Positions 12,015-22,560 of a stretch of 64,000 bases of DNA are shown here, one piece after another; positions within the stretch are counted from its first letter, which is position 1, and each line of letters opens with the position of its first letter. The stretch comes from Trissonchulus latispiculum. Taxonomy: Eukaryota; Nematoda; Enoplea; Enoplida; Ironidae. The stretch lies in contig JASAND010022402.1 in NCBI GenBank assembly GCA_030248195.1, positions 1 to 64,000 of the forward strand. Direction: 5' to 3'. Both the position numbers and the translations under genes were made by a program. The notes below the pieces were generated by a model. It was not told the origin of the DNA and did no database searches. It saw only the letters and a program-made list of their open reading frames with translations.

Positions 12015-12394
12015 TACACGATTAAGTTAAGGATATTTCTATTGATAGCTTTTTAGTAATTGTTGAAGTTTTCAGTTGGGGCAAAAATTGGTAAAACTTT
12101 GAAAAATATCCAATAACAGCAAAAAATTCCTCCAATCAAAAATACCGGGTCAAGACCGGGTCAGAGCTCCTGACCCGGTGACCCGGTCCATATAGTGACC
12201 CGAACTGACCCGGTGACCCGGTGACCCGGTGACCCGGTTTCATCTCTGGCTGTATCCAATCACGAAGAAGCAATTAGCTTGGGATGGAGTCGGAGCTATT
12301 CAGGATCCTGGAGGCACTTCACCGCATACACGCATTTCAGCTAAACGCTGATAGACCAAGGAATTCGAGGGGAGCCCAAGGCTTAAGCCATTAA

Positions 12395-13528
12395 GGGGGG
12401 TCCACCATGAAAAATTTTATGGTCACAAATTCTGCTCATTTTCGCACGAAATTTTGCGAAATATATTCTGCACATCGAGTTTAAATTTTGAATAGATTGG
12501 TTCTGTGCTTAACGAGTAGCCGGCTATTAATTGCACGCAATTTGAAAATAGGTGAAAACAACGGTACCGCAGCAAATAAGGGCACCTTACACCTAAACTT
12601 CCTTGAGAATGAAGCTTCATTAGGTTATATGTTTGATAACTAATGTAAGCAAAGCATTTAGGGTAGTTTTTAATGGGGAAAGTCTGCTTTAAGGCTTTAT
12701 TTAGTGATTTTAGGGAGTAGGTACCACCGGCAAAGTCTTGACCACGACAATTATTTCACGGCCGATAGTTGAATTTGACGCATTTTCGGGCTATGGTCCA
12801 AGAAGATAAAATGTTCCCGACAATGAGAGCTTTCGATTGACCTAAACGAAATCGAAACGAAATCGAAATCGAAACTTGATCTAACGTCATCAACAATGGT
12901 ACGCAAATAAACAGTCTAACATTTTGTAGGACTGTGTTGCCATAGGCTTATATTATTATTTGCCAAAAAACACGAATCTCCAAAAGTTTGCTAAAAATTC
13001 TACTTCTGCGCCGGAGAAATCTTAAAATCGGGCAGAGCTAACCAGGTTCAATTGGTATCGTTCGAAATGTCTTGTCATGAGCTGGGATTTGTAGGAAGTA
13101 GAATTTTTAATTAGGGTTTACAGCTTGCTGCGTTGCTGAACCCCAATTTCAACGTTGCAAAACAGTCAAATCTGGCTGTTCTCAAACTTTAAAAATTAAT
13201 TAAAAAATTATGAAGGTCTAAATTAAAATTCCGCTTCTTACAAATCACCCTTCTTGATCGTATTTGTAACATGAACTTGAGGTTGAACTGTTCCGTTTTG
13301 TCGTTGGCGAGATTTCTCTGGCGCACGGAAAAATCACCACTTTTTCCTAACCCTATTTTTGACACATGATGACATCAACTTTGAGGTGACATTACTCATT
13401 AACCGTAAAAGATCCGACTTTAATTTCAAAAGCTTGTAAAAAATATACCAATCGGACAACAAAATATGTGAAAATGAGCAAAATCGGAGATGGTCCAAAA
13501 CTCGGCCAAAAATGGACCCCCCCCCCCT
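12395..13528. mobile_element. TTAA-flanked element, GGGGGGTCCA ends
   Basis: Flanked by TTAA at 12391-12394 and 13529-13532; ends read GGGGGGTCCA and, at the right, the complement with a longer C run. The right arm matches the element at 30710-31512 and the piece at 18097-18336 (shared words such as GGTCCATTTTTGGCC and CATCTCCGATTTTGCTCA). TTAA duplications point to piggyBac- or Kolobok-type transposition; no transposase is present. Confidence 0.72.
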
Positions 13529-13532
13529 TTAA

Positions 13533-14500
13533 GCAGAAACCTGGGAAGTTTGAATGTTCAGCATTGTTCTGCATTCGGCATTGAAGATAAACAACTGGCC
13601 CAGTCGGGGATCGCACCAGCGAACCAATCGAGCCTCCGTATTGCATTCAGAAGTGCTGCCAATATATCATATCAGACGTATGCCTTCCTTAAACCTTTGG
13701 CGGAACATGTCAGTGCCCCAAATGTTTTGGTTTGGGGGGGGGGGGTTGCAAATCCGCCGTCAGCAATAATCCTAGTCTGTGGTTGTCAGCAAAAAATACG
13801 TTTGTAAGCATAAAAATAGCCTTCAGCAGTAGACGCAGCAAAATCGAATCCAAACCGTTTTTAAGTGTATATTTTGCAGATCTATTTTGTTTGCAAACAA
13901 ATTCAGAACCTAAATTACATGGACCCAAATTCAGTGTAATTTGCATTTGTCGGTCTTAGGTTAGCTTAGGTGATACGAACTTGCTAGTATGAAGCAACTG
14001 TCTGTTCACACCAGTTCAAAAGAAATTTTGGAATTCAAATCTCATCCAATATCTTAATAATTTCGACATTATATGCTGAAGTGATAATTTAATTGATTTA
14101 ACCATGTAAGTAGATAGTCAAATGGAATTTATGGTGAATGGCATGTGTCAATAGTGAAAGTCATAAAAAGAGCGGGTCCAAAGGGCCTGGAAATGTCAGA
14201 ATATTGTTCCCTCCTGAGGGAGATGCCGATATTTACCCATTATTGGTATTCCTGTACAATATTTTCTATTTCTTTTTAGTTAAGAGTTACTTGAAGTTAA
14301 CATAGTGTAAATAAATTTCTGAATTCTTGCTAGTGTTAGGTCGTGCAACCCAAATTGTGAACACATTCTATACATAGTCAATACTATTCCTTCATTCTCC
14401 CTCAACGGTTGTTTTTGCATGTACCCGTTTCCCTTCTTCGACCTACTGCAATGTAGAATAACTTTAACTATAAAAAACAAATACTCAAAAACTCTACATT
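13533..14500. other. No gene recognised; one G-run
   Basis: Unique-looking DNA with a homopolymeric G-run at about 13735-13744. Open frames on both strands at 13490-13950 overlap each other and show no motif. Confidence 0.4.
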
Positions 14501-14507
14501 TCATATT

Positions 14508-14520
14508 TATTTTATTTCAT
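14508..14520 (-). terminator. Possible polyadenylation signal
   Basis: The minus strand reads AAATAAAATAAAT, twice containing AATAAA, about 15-25 bases after the longer open frame of the putative terminal exon. Confidence 0.45.
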
Positions 14521-14531
14521 GAAAATCTGAA

Positions 14532-14630
14532 TCAAGTCAGAATTCCATATTTGTAATCATATTTTTCGTCGTTAGAATCCGTTTGATGGACAGTTTCGTA
14601 GCGGTCAGTTACAAGGAACATCTGAGCACC
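14532..14630 (-). CDS. Possible terminal exon of the PG_binding gene at 16981-17240
   Basis: A good acceptor (GATTGCAG) ends at 14631 on the minus strand, and a poly(A) signal AATAAA lies shortly after, so this looks like a last exon. Joined in phase to the PG_binding exon (phase 2 donor) it would add only GCSDVPCN and stop at 14605-14607, giving a two-cysteine tail. In another phase it is open for 32 codons to 14532-14534 (ending YKYGILT). Which phase is used, and whether it belongs to that gene at all, is unknown: about 2.3 kb of repeats lie between. Confidence 0.35.
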   Translation of the reverse strand, partial: GAQMFLVTDRYETVHQTDSNDEKYDYKYGILT

Positions 14631-14634
14631 CTGC

Positions 14635-15330
14635 AATCAAGGAACAGTTAATATAAACTTAACGTAGCCACAATGCTAATTATAGGGAATAGCGATGCCA
14701 GAGGTTCCAGCACCTGAACTCTTAGTATTGAGACCATTTCTAACATTCTAACTGCTTGGGCTGCTCTGTATACGAAACGAGATTCCTTCCAGCAAGGAAC
14801 AGCACACACAGCATATTGTTAAAAAAACTAAGACCTGTGGTACCTTTGGTCCATGGTAAATTTGCTGACTCTCAATAGCTAAGCGTCTCCAAATTGAAAG
14901 TAAGCGCGCGGTTTAGGCTGGAGATTCTGGGCCGGGTTTCTGATTCTTACCATACCTGGGCAGACTTTTTCTCGGACGGGGGGTGGAAATCCGGTGCGTT
15001 TTCCTCGAAATTGGTACTGTATGTTTTGGTGCGTAATTTGAGGCCACAAACGTTTATTCGAAAAGAAAAATAACACTGTGGACAGTTGATTGTCTACTTA
15101 CAGTACGCTGTGGTCATTCAATTATTTAATCTAAAGTTATTGACACTTAACATTAAACTCACGACAGTTTACTACGGGGGGTCGAGGGGGCGGTGCCCCC
15201 CAGAAGTTGAAGAATTTTTGCAGTTGAGACTCCTCCCAGAAATTAATTTAGAGCATTTCCGCGATCAATTAATGAGGTAAAGTATGGCCAGTTTTTGTAA
15301 CATTGTATATGTGCCTATTCGCTCATTCGG
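14635..15330. other. No feature recognised
   Basis: A short perfect hairpin, GGGGGCGGTGCCCCC, lies at 15187-15201. Otherwise no gene or repeat was recognised; the open frame on the minus strand at 14879-15076 has no recognisable motif. Confidence 0.4.
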
Positions 15331-15331
15331 T

Positions 15332-15707
15332 CGGTTGCACCAAATGTGACTAACATCTAATTAAACTAACATCTTAATTTGTAATTAAGTTCTAATTAAG
15401 CCCATTTTCCGTTGCACCAAATTGAAAGTTAGTTAGATTTAAATTCTAGTCATGGGTAAGATTAACATTTGACTAACTTCTGACTAACATCTCATACTAA
15501 CATCTAACTAAAATCTAACTAAAGTCATCATGTGACATAAGCTTGTATCTGATTTGCTAGAGCTCATCTGGGAAAAATACTGATTGGTTTAGAGCTAATC
15601 AGATTTTAAAATCTAACTAGCTTGGTGCAACGGAGAATCTGATTAATATAAGATTAAGACTAGCTAATATCATTTTAGTTAGAAGTTAATCATATTTGGT
15701 GCAACCG
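15332..15707. mobile_element. Foldback MITE with CGGTTGCACCAAAT ends
   Basis: Inverted ends CGGTTGCACCAAAT at 15332 and 15694-15707. A second inverted pair, CCGTTGCACCAAATT and TTGGTGCAACGG, sits inside at about 15410 and 15623, so the element is a palindrome within a palindrome. The interior repeats CTAACATCTAA words. No clear target duplication was seen. Confidence 0.7.
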
Positions 15708-15950
15708 GCTGATTATATTTTCAATTTTTTCAATGACTAAATCTACAAGATTAGCAGGCTTCTGCTACGTCTGCCTGTACTCTTATAAAATATTAGCTGG
15801 TCCGCCATCGTATCAGTCAGTAATGAGTAAGAATACAGACTAGCCTAGCGTAGCCTCCAGTAGAAAATTTTTAAAAAATTACGTTTGAAACAATTTTTCC
15901 AGTGACTTTTGCAAAATGTTTCTTCTCGTTGAAACTTAAATCTAACTGTG
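15708..15950. other. No feature recognised
   Basis: Short spacer between the foldback MITE and a minisatellite. Confidence 0.4.
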
Positions 15951-15969
15951 TCAGGCTTGCGCCAGGGCA

Positions 15970-16515
15970 CTTGCGCCAGCCAGAGGACGAATCCGGTGCG
16001 TCGGTAAACCAAATTGGGTGCGTGTGACGCCGAATCCGGTGCGTCGGTAAACCAAATTCGGTGCGTCAGAGGACGAATCCTGTGCGTCGCTAAGCCAAAT
16101 TCGGTGCGTCAGAGGACGAATCCGGTGCGTCGGTAAGCCAAATTCGGTGCGTCCGAGGACGAATCCGGTGCGTCGGTAAGCCAAATTCGGTGCGGCAGAG
16201 GACGAATCCGGTGCGTCGGTAAGCCAAATTCGGTGCGTCAGAGGACAAATCCGGTGCGTCGGTAGGCCAAATTCGGTGCGTCTGTGACCACATGCAGTGC
16301 GTAGATAGGTCAAATTACGTGCGTACTTGCATGCTAACAAATTTGGTGTGTAGACAGGTCAAAACTGTGTGGAGATGGAAGAATCTAATTTGTGGAAACA
16401 GAAGCGTATGTAAGTGAAATTTGGCTCAGAGTCCAAATCTTCAAAAATCATATAGGTATCATTTTGGTGCGTTAATTCTTAAAAGAAATCATATAGGTAT
16501 CATTTCGGTGCGTAT
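15970..16515 (+). repeat. GGTGCGTC minisatellite, left array
   Basis: A dimeric repeat of about 42 bp alternates GAGGACGAATCCGGTGCGTC and GGTAAGCCAAATTCGGTGCG. It is clean at 15975-16280 and decays rightwards to about 16515. Inverted, diverged copies of the same unit occur at 17785-18010. The open frames through it are repeat artefacts. Confidence 0.9.
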
Positions 16516-16819
16516 GTGAGACCTGGGGTGGCCACCCCCCGTCCACCCCCCCCCAATTGCCCAGGTGTGATTCTTACTAACATGTGCATACCATTGAACA
16601 AATTGTCCAAACTTGTACCCAGGAGAATTGTAAGCCAAACTGTTGTCAAAAACAAACAATTCTGTAGCGCTTCTACCAGGGCTGGTGGACCAAGAGGAAA
16701 CCGAGGAGAAGCCCGTGTGGGAGGCGTCAGGCAACCTTGCACCCACGAAACCAGGACCTAGACAAGAGAAGGGAAGAGGGAGGTTCAGCTTGCGCTCAGA
16801 ATTGAAAGTGAAGAATTGG

Positions 16820-16905
16820 CCTGACCGGGCTTCAAAGCACGGCCCTTCTGATCCCGATACAGACAGACATGCTAACCCACTACACCACATTACACCACTG
16901 CGGGC
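16820..16905 (-). repeat. tRNA-like / SINE head
   Basis: The minus strand contains TGGTGTAGTGGGTTAGCATG, a good pol III A box, followed about 40 bases later by a decayed B box (CTTTGAAGCC). A clean cloverleaf does not close, so this is a tRNA pseudogene or the head of a tRNA-derived SINE, not a working tRNA gene. Confidence 0.55.
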
Positions 16906-16980
16906 CATCAGCTCAACTTCCATGTCAGGCTTATCAATCTTTCCTATGCCCTGATTCCCTTACAATTCCAATGCTCTTAC

Positions 16981-17240
16981 CCGTTAATCTTTCCCCAGGT
17001 ATTTGGACCAACTATACCGTCTGCTGCAAGACCTCGAATTTTCTGAAAGAGAACCACCTGTGCCTCAGTGTTCGGTCCGTAGATTCCATCAGGATCTGAG
17101 ACCACCGCTTTCTGTATCACTTTGACACAGTCGCCTGTGGATCCACGTCTGTAGAGCCTAATACTGCAGTTTTCAGCCATCGCTCCAGTTACAAGCAGCA
17201 TTCCTGTGACAGCACTGACAAGCAAGCCGAAACGCAGCAT
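16981..17240 (-). CDS. Secreted PG_binding_1 domain exon
   Basis: ATG at 17238-17240 opens an 86-residue exon. It begins with a typical signal peptide (MLRFGLLVSAVTGMLLVTGA, cleavage probably after AMA), then a PG_binding_1 domain with its two DG-hG-x-T motifs: DPDGIYGPNT and ADGIVGPNTW. This family binds bacterial cell-wall peptidoglycan. Two cysteines (ENC and GDC) flank the first helix. The frame would stop right after ING, but the sequence there is GG|GTAAGAG, a good donor in the same phase and at the same residue as in the gene at 3247-5427 (AING). So the two are paralogues and this exon is spliced onward. The downstream YkuD part was not found; a short terminal exon may lie at 14605-14630. 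A TATA box sits about 50 bases upstream. Confidence 0.82.
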
Positions 17241-17287
17241 CGTTGTTTTGATAAGAGGGTAAATGAGAGATTTCCCTTCCAGCTATT

Positions 17288-17296
17288 CTATTTATA
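17288..17296 (-). promoter_or_regulatory. TATA box
   Basis: The minus strand reads TATAAATAG, a near-consensus TATA box, 48-56 bases before the ATG of the PG_binding exon. It would predict a transcription start near 17262 and a 5' leader of only about 20 bases. Confidence 0.6.
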
Positions 17297-17299
17297 GTA

Positions 17300-17780
17300 C
17301 AGTACAACTCAAAGAGCGTCAGAAAAATGAATAGAAGTAAATTGTTTGTACAAGGCTAATACTGTTTACAATGGCGTCAACTCCACTCCTAAATTACTGC
17401 TATGCTCAGGCATTGTAGAAAGTCTGGTTGCAGTGTAAGTTTAAGGATCTAGAGGATTTGTTTTGACGGCAGAACAGTGTAAATTGGCAGCAATCATCCA
17501 AAACCCAAATCTGATGTCAGAGTTTACACGTCTACGAATATTTTTATTGACATAGACCTAGATAATGGGGAGGTGGTGAAAGAGGGGGGGGGGGGTGACC
17601 ACCCTAGGTCCCCGCACCAACATGATTCCTATTTGATTTTTGGAGAAATCTATATTCACCAAAGTGAAACCTACAAGAGTTTTTGGAGAATCGACGATGT
17701 GTCGGATTTGACTCTTCCTTTTACCTGTTTGTGTTTCCACGCTCAAGCAGCATAACGTCTTGTTCTGTCAACAATCAACA
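17300..17780. other. No gene recognised
   Basis: Upstream flank of the PG_binding gene. A G-run lies at about 17584-17595. Confidence 0.4.
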
Positions 17781-17784
17781 CATC

Positions 17785-18010
17785 GAATCTGCTAGCACGC
17801 ACAGAATTTAAATTAACTACGCGCATACCGGATGTGATTGGTCTACGCACAGAATTTTGGTCTTTTGTGCACAGAGTTTTGCCTAAATACGTACACCAGA
17901 TTTAGGCAGCCTAACAGGCTTGGTTTACTGACGCACTGGATTTGGGCTAACGACGCACCGAGACTAGGTGACAACCGAATTTGTCCCTGACATGCATCGG
18001 ATTTGACCAA
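17785..18010 (-). repeat. GGTGCGTC minisatellite, right array (inverted, diverged)
   Basis: Read on the minus strand, units such as TCGGTGCGTCG and AAATCCAGTGCGTC recur at about 20-25 bp spacing. This is the same unit as the array at 15970-16515 in opposite orientation, with the PG_binding exon between them. Confidence 0.65.
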
Positions 18011-18529
18011 ATACAAGGTGAATTTAGGTTATCTGGTTATAGGCTAGATTATACCGAATTTGCCCAAGCTGACAACGGTTCGGCCAAAACAGTTAAGGAG
18101 GGAGGTCCATTTTTGGCCGATTTTTCGATCATCTCCGATTTTGCTCAGTTTCACTGTATTTTTCTATTCGACTGGTATATTTTAACGAGTCTTTGAAATT
18201 AGAGTCGGATCCCTTACGGTTAACAAGTAATTTCAAGTAATTGTGCATGTGTTAAACATAGGAAACGGAAAAGTTTCAACTTTGTCTAGTGACAAGATTA
18301 TCTGCATAATTTGGTATCGTTAGAAACGTCTACTTATACAGTGCGGATCGAAAACAAGGTACTTTTGAGGTCATTGTCAAGGTCATTGACTGCGCGCTTG
18401 GAATCAGTGCTTTCATTTACAAGACATCTTGCTTAAATCTTTTCATGGCCTTGCAAGGTAGCTGAGAGATAAAGTTTTTCCAGTTTGTTTATGGTTTTTA
18501 TGAATACTGCACAAAAACCTGGCTTGCAG

Positions 18530-20029
18530 TAGGGATGTGCAGCGGTGCGGTTTTACCGCGGTTACCGCGGCGGTAACCGCAGACCTGCGGTATGCGGTAA
18601 GGAAGCAAAAACCGCGCGGTTATTGCGGTTACCGCCGATTCTGATAACCGCGGGAAAACCGCTATTTTTATTAGGGTTTTCGCTTGAAAAACGCAAATTT
18701 ATCTTATTTTCTATGCTATTTTCTCAACAATGCAAACGTAGCCGAAATATTATATATTTGTCCGGAATTTTTGCAAACTTCTGGCATCTCTTTCTGCTTT
18801 GCTACTGTGGCAGACTTGATATGCATACACTCGCAATTAGAACATTGTTCCTAGCATTGTTAGCGCTGAGCCGCTGAGTCTAACACAGTCTTTGCAGTCA
18901 CTAACCCAACCACAGGATTTTAATTTTACTATTTCATTTACTATTTTATTTACGATTTTTATATTGTGCCCAGTCGGAAATTGTTAGTTGTAAAATGATT
19001 AAACTAATCAAACTTTTGTAATTTATTTAGTTTAAATTTTAAATCCAAGAGAAATTTTGAAAACTTGTCCGACTGAGTTCTATGCACCGTATTATGCTAA
19101 GGAGTGGCCCATGGGCGTTTTTCAGGAATAGCCAACTTAGGATTTTTTGAAATCTAAAAAAGCGCCCACCGAAAAAACGCCCATGGGCTATGTTTTGAAA
19201 ATCCGCTTATAATTGCTGTATTGTTAATTTTCGATAAATTTGGTAAGCTTTTGCGGAATAAGCTGCCTGGCAAGTGTCAGCTTCCCCCGCGGGTCTATCC
19301 AAAGAGCATAACCAACCCTTGTACAGCTTTAAAATAGCTTAACCAGTCGCTAATTTCTTCACAAACTTGTGGTTTTAATGCCCATGATCGCGAGCACTAA
19401 AAAATTCAAAAAAGCGCCCACCCCCTCCCCCCCGCGAAAGTTTTATTGGGAGTTTTATTGGTTGGGCCACTGTTTGGCATAATGCGGTAGTTCACCGATC
19501 AAGTCAGGTATTCTGTAAAGGCCTTCATAAATTATATCGCAGTTTGATTCTTAAAAAATAGATCGGTGAATCTCTAAGAATGATTTCTCCGGAACCAGAA
19601 TTTGCACACATGAGCAGACAGAAAACATTTAAGAGCGATCATGACGGATTTTACTTCCAGTTCAGCAAGAAATAAACCCTTCTTAAATTGCAACCAAAAT
19701 TTCTGATAATTTCCCAGCTCATATGTAATTGTTCCGTTCCATTAGGAAATAAAATAAAACTGCGAGCAAGAAATAGCAAAACGGTGATCCAACGACACGA
19801 AAACTACTGCAGCCGCTGACATGTTTTTATTTTAAAAGCAGTAAACTGAAAAATGTGGAAGATACAAGTTTTTAGGACGAATTAATTACATTGACTGCGG
19901 TAACCGCGTTTTGATTTAACTGCGGTTACCGCCAAAAATAAGCGGTAAAAACCGCGGTTGACCGCGCGGTAACCGCACCAAAAACGCGCGGTATGCGGTA
20001 ACGAATATTTGCTACCGCGCCCACCCCTG
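18530..20029. mobile_element. hAT-like MITE, 1500 bp, GCGGT/ACCGC arrays
   Basis: Exact 8-bp target duplication GCTTGCAG at 18522-18529 and 20030-20037. Ends are TAGGGATGTGC on the left and CAGGGGTGGGC (complement) on the right, both good hAT ends. Inside each end are palindromic GCGGTAACCGC words (18543-18665 and 19893-20015). It lies inside the Tc1/mariner-like element. No transposase. Confidence 0.92.
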
Positions 20030-21173
20030 GCTTGCAGGATAAAAATTGACTTATTGAAATTACCAGACGTAGACTTGATGAAAAGAAACCATTCACAAGG
20101 TGTTTTACATTTGCAGCAAATCCTAAACAGGAGACCGGTGTTGAGAAAAGACTGCATGAAAACGCAATTTTAAAATAGTTGAATCTAACCGTCTGAATAA
20201 AAATTAAACAACAACCAAGATCATACGTTAAACGGAAAATTGATTAAACAGAAAAATAACAAATAGATTTAATTGGTTAGTTATTTGTTTTCATTGAACG
20301 AAATTAAATCAATCAATTAGTAAATAATCAAATAATTAATTTGGCAAAAGATTACTATTTACTCTTCTTTTATTTACTGTTGTTTGTTAGCAGATAATTG
20401 CTCGTTTAATTAATTGATGGAGATATTTGAAAGCAAATACTTTAATTTTAGTGCTGCCGGCGATTAATGTTAATTAAATGTTGGTCAAGACCATTAATAG
20501 TGGCTCTCGTTACAAATTGATAACTTTGCACAAGTATAACAAGTAGTGCCCAAAAAGGGCAAGATTCCTTTACCGAGCATTGTCTGAATAAAATTTCTGG
20601 ACATGTGTTTCTTCTTATCGCAAGCTTTCCGGTTGTAAATAGCGCACGGAAGTGCCACCATTGGAATAAGGAGCTGTCGTGTCCATACAAGAAAATTAGA
20701 TCATAACTTCAAATCTATTCGCCACAAGCATTCACTTCTATTTAGCGTTTAAGAAAACGCAAATTTAAAAGCAGAAGCTTATTTGTTTGGTTTCCTTTTG
20801 GGTTTTTCAATGACAAAGAAATATTTCTAAATTCGAAGAAGCCAAACTAATGCAACCAAGGTCTGCTCTTGAGCTGTAAGTATCTAGATTGTGACATCTT
20901 GGTAGCGCTGATACAGTTACGGTAAGCGCAATAAACTTTTGAGCTCCACCAATGCCTTCAAGTAAAGCAACCACTGAATGGGCCAGGAACTATCCAACAG
21001 CAGTTGTTTAAACTACAGCTTCCTGTTCTTTTGGAGTTAACTAAGCTTAGCTGACCTAATTTGCATATTAGAACTGCAAAAAATATTGCATACCTAGCCA
21101 CACGTTAAAGATAGGGGCTTTTCTTGTCCAAACATACAAATACACACAAAATATACGACATTCCCTTATTAGG

Positions 21174-21201
21174 TATTCCGCTCCAGCGGAATAAAAATAT
21201 T
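21174..21201 (+). repeat. Conserved hairpin, copy 2
   Basis: TATTCCGC-TCCA-GCGGAATA followed by AAAATATT. The stem bases differ from copy 1 on both sides so that pairing is kept. Confidence 0.6.
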
Positions 21202-21588
21202 ACCTAGATGGAAAACGTTTGTATTCCTTACCGCTAATGTAGACTTTCTTCCTGAATGTTTGAGATTTTTTAATTACATCTACAGCAATATTAGATTTTG
21301 CTTTATAGGCAGGTTCTTGTTGCAAACTAGCAAAGTTAACCTTTTCTGTGCTTTCGTTTCAGACTTTGCACAGTTTTTATTCAACTGATTCCAAGCGCGC
21401 AGTCAATGAACGCGCTCAGAGTCAATGAGCGCAGAACGCGCTCAAAACTACCTTGTATTCGATCCGCACTCTATGCTGTGATCTGTTGGAATTAGATTTT
21501 AAAGAGCATTGAGAAGAGCATTCGCGCCTAAAGTTCACCTCAGCAAAAGCTCTACTTACGATTACCGTACAAAGAAATATAAAGATCT

Positions 21589-21945
21589 ACCAAATGTTTG
21601 TGATAACGGCGTTCTTATATCGAACGCTAGATGAAGAAATCTATATGCTGCGGCCTAAGGGTTTTGCAAAACCAGGAAAAGATTATCTTTACGTCCTAAA
21701 ACTCAAAACAGACACACATTAGACGAAGGCCGGCGCTGTGCTTTCGAGCTTTAACAAGTAAATATGCGGCGACTGAGCATTCAGAAACGTACTTGGTTGG
21801 TACACATTGGTGGAAGTCACCAGGTGCACGTTTGTTGGGGTTAGTCGCCAGCATGCAGAGCATGTTCTCCAGCTAATGCCAGCCATCTGTCACCGGGGCT
21901 ATTGCAACTGTTGTGTCGTGTCACTAGCTTTACGAGATTCAAACC
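21589..21945 (+). repeat. Dispersed repeat, copy B
   Basis: Full copy of the repeat at 1-350, in the same orientation with small indels. It begins where the interrupted TTAA element stops, so its insertion or a rearrangement may have removed that element's right end. Confidence 0.85.
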
Positions 21946-22560
21946 GGCCGGACGGTACCAGTTTCCCCCCTATTTTTGGTACAAGACAGTATTAAGTGAT
22001 GCTACCAGTTACTCCTGGTTATGAATAACAGATAAGATAAGATAAGATAGTGTTGGTCTGCTTCAAGCGACGACCGGTCTGATTGCCGATTATCTGTGGC
22101 CCGGCCGCTCAGCCGGTCGGATACCGGCCGGCCAAAACTCTAACTATCACATTCCTATCAATTGTGTGCATACTCTTGAAAATGCTAAGCCTAAGCAAAA
22201 GCCTATAGGTTTAAGATATTAGCTGGATACAACTAAAAAATGACAAGCACACAAAACGGTCAGAACTAGGAGCAGGACCCAGGACATGAAAAAAGGCTCA
22301 TTTGAAAATCCCAAATTCAACTTGAAATCAACTAAAAAATCAACTAAAAACAGTTTATAGCCATTCATTCCTCATATCTCTAAGGAGTTAGCACTACATT
22401 TAGGGCATCAGAATTTTTAATTGCAGCATACAGCATGCCGTTGGGACAAGAGGAAATTAATATGCAGTATGAATTATAACTGTAATTAACCCTATAATAA
22501 CAAGCAAATTGGCATGAATGGGTTGCCGCTGTCCTTTTTCCTCTTATAAAGGGACATAAC
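21946..22560. other. Mostly unrecognised; short GATAA run and GGCCGG-rich patch
   Basis: A GATAA/GATAAGATAA run at about 22028-22049 and a GGCCGG-rich patch at about 22070-22135. No gene seen. Confidence 0.45.

Larger units (their letters stand above)
7725..12248. mobile_element. hAT-like non-autonomous transposon, 4.5 kb, with nested insertions
   Basis: Perfect 20-bp inverted ends, CAGAGATGAAACCGGGTCAC, are flanked by the exact 8-bp target duplication GCTGTATC at 7717-7724 and 12249-12256. Both the 8-bp duplication and the CAGAGATG end are typical of the hAT superfamily. Just inside each end lies an array of GACCCGGT octamers (about 7747-7815 and 12155-12238, inverted relative to each other). 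No transposase reading frame remains. At least two other elements have jumped in (8914-10034 and 10439-11270), so the original was about 2.5 kb. Confidence 0.93.
18339..21471. mobile_element. Tc1/mariner-like element carrying a nested hAT element
   Basis: Inverted ends CAGTGCGGATCGAAAACAAG (one or two changes at the right end), flanked by TA at 18337-18338 and 21472-21473. The inverted repeat continues for about 80 bp, with GTCATTGACTGCGCGCTTGG in both arms. Without the hAT insertion the element is about 1.6 kb. The interior (20040-21400) has no recognisable transposase; the longest open frame is 80 codons without a DDE-type motif. Confidence 0.85.
18097..21530. mobile_element. TTAA-element fragment split by later insertions
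   Basis: TTAA at 18093-18096 is followed by an arm matching the right arm of the element at 12395-13528. The match runs to 18336, where a TA-flanked Tc1/mariner-like element begins. After that element, 21474 onward continues the interior: the GAAACGTC at 18321 and the GGAATTAGATTTTAAA after 21487 line up with about 13062-13115. The right end is lost before 21589. Confidence 0.6.

Noticed and set aside
15970..16515. CRISPR array
   Set aside because: The alternating 20-22 bp units look superficially like repeats and spacers, but both parts repeat. It is a dimeric minisatellite in a eukaryotic genome.
20448..20690. Remnant of a Tc1/mariner transposase
   Set aside because: It lies in the right place, inside the TA-flanked element, but shows none of the expected catalytic-domain motifs in any frame.
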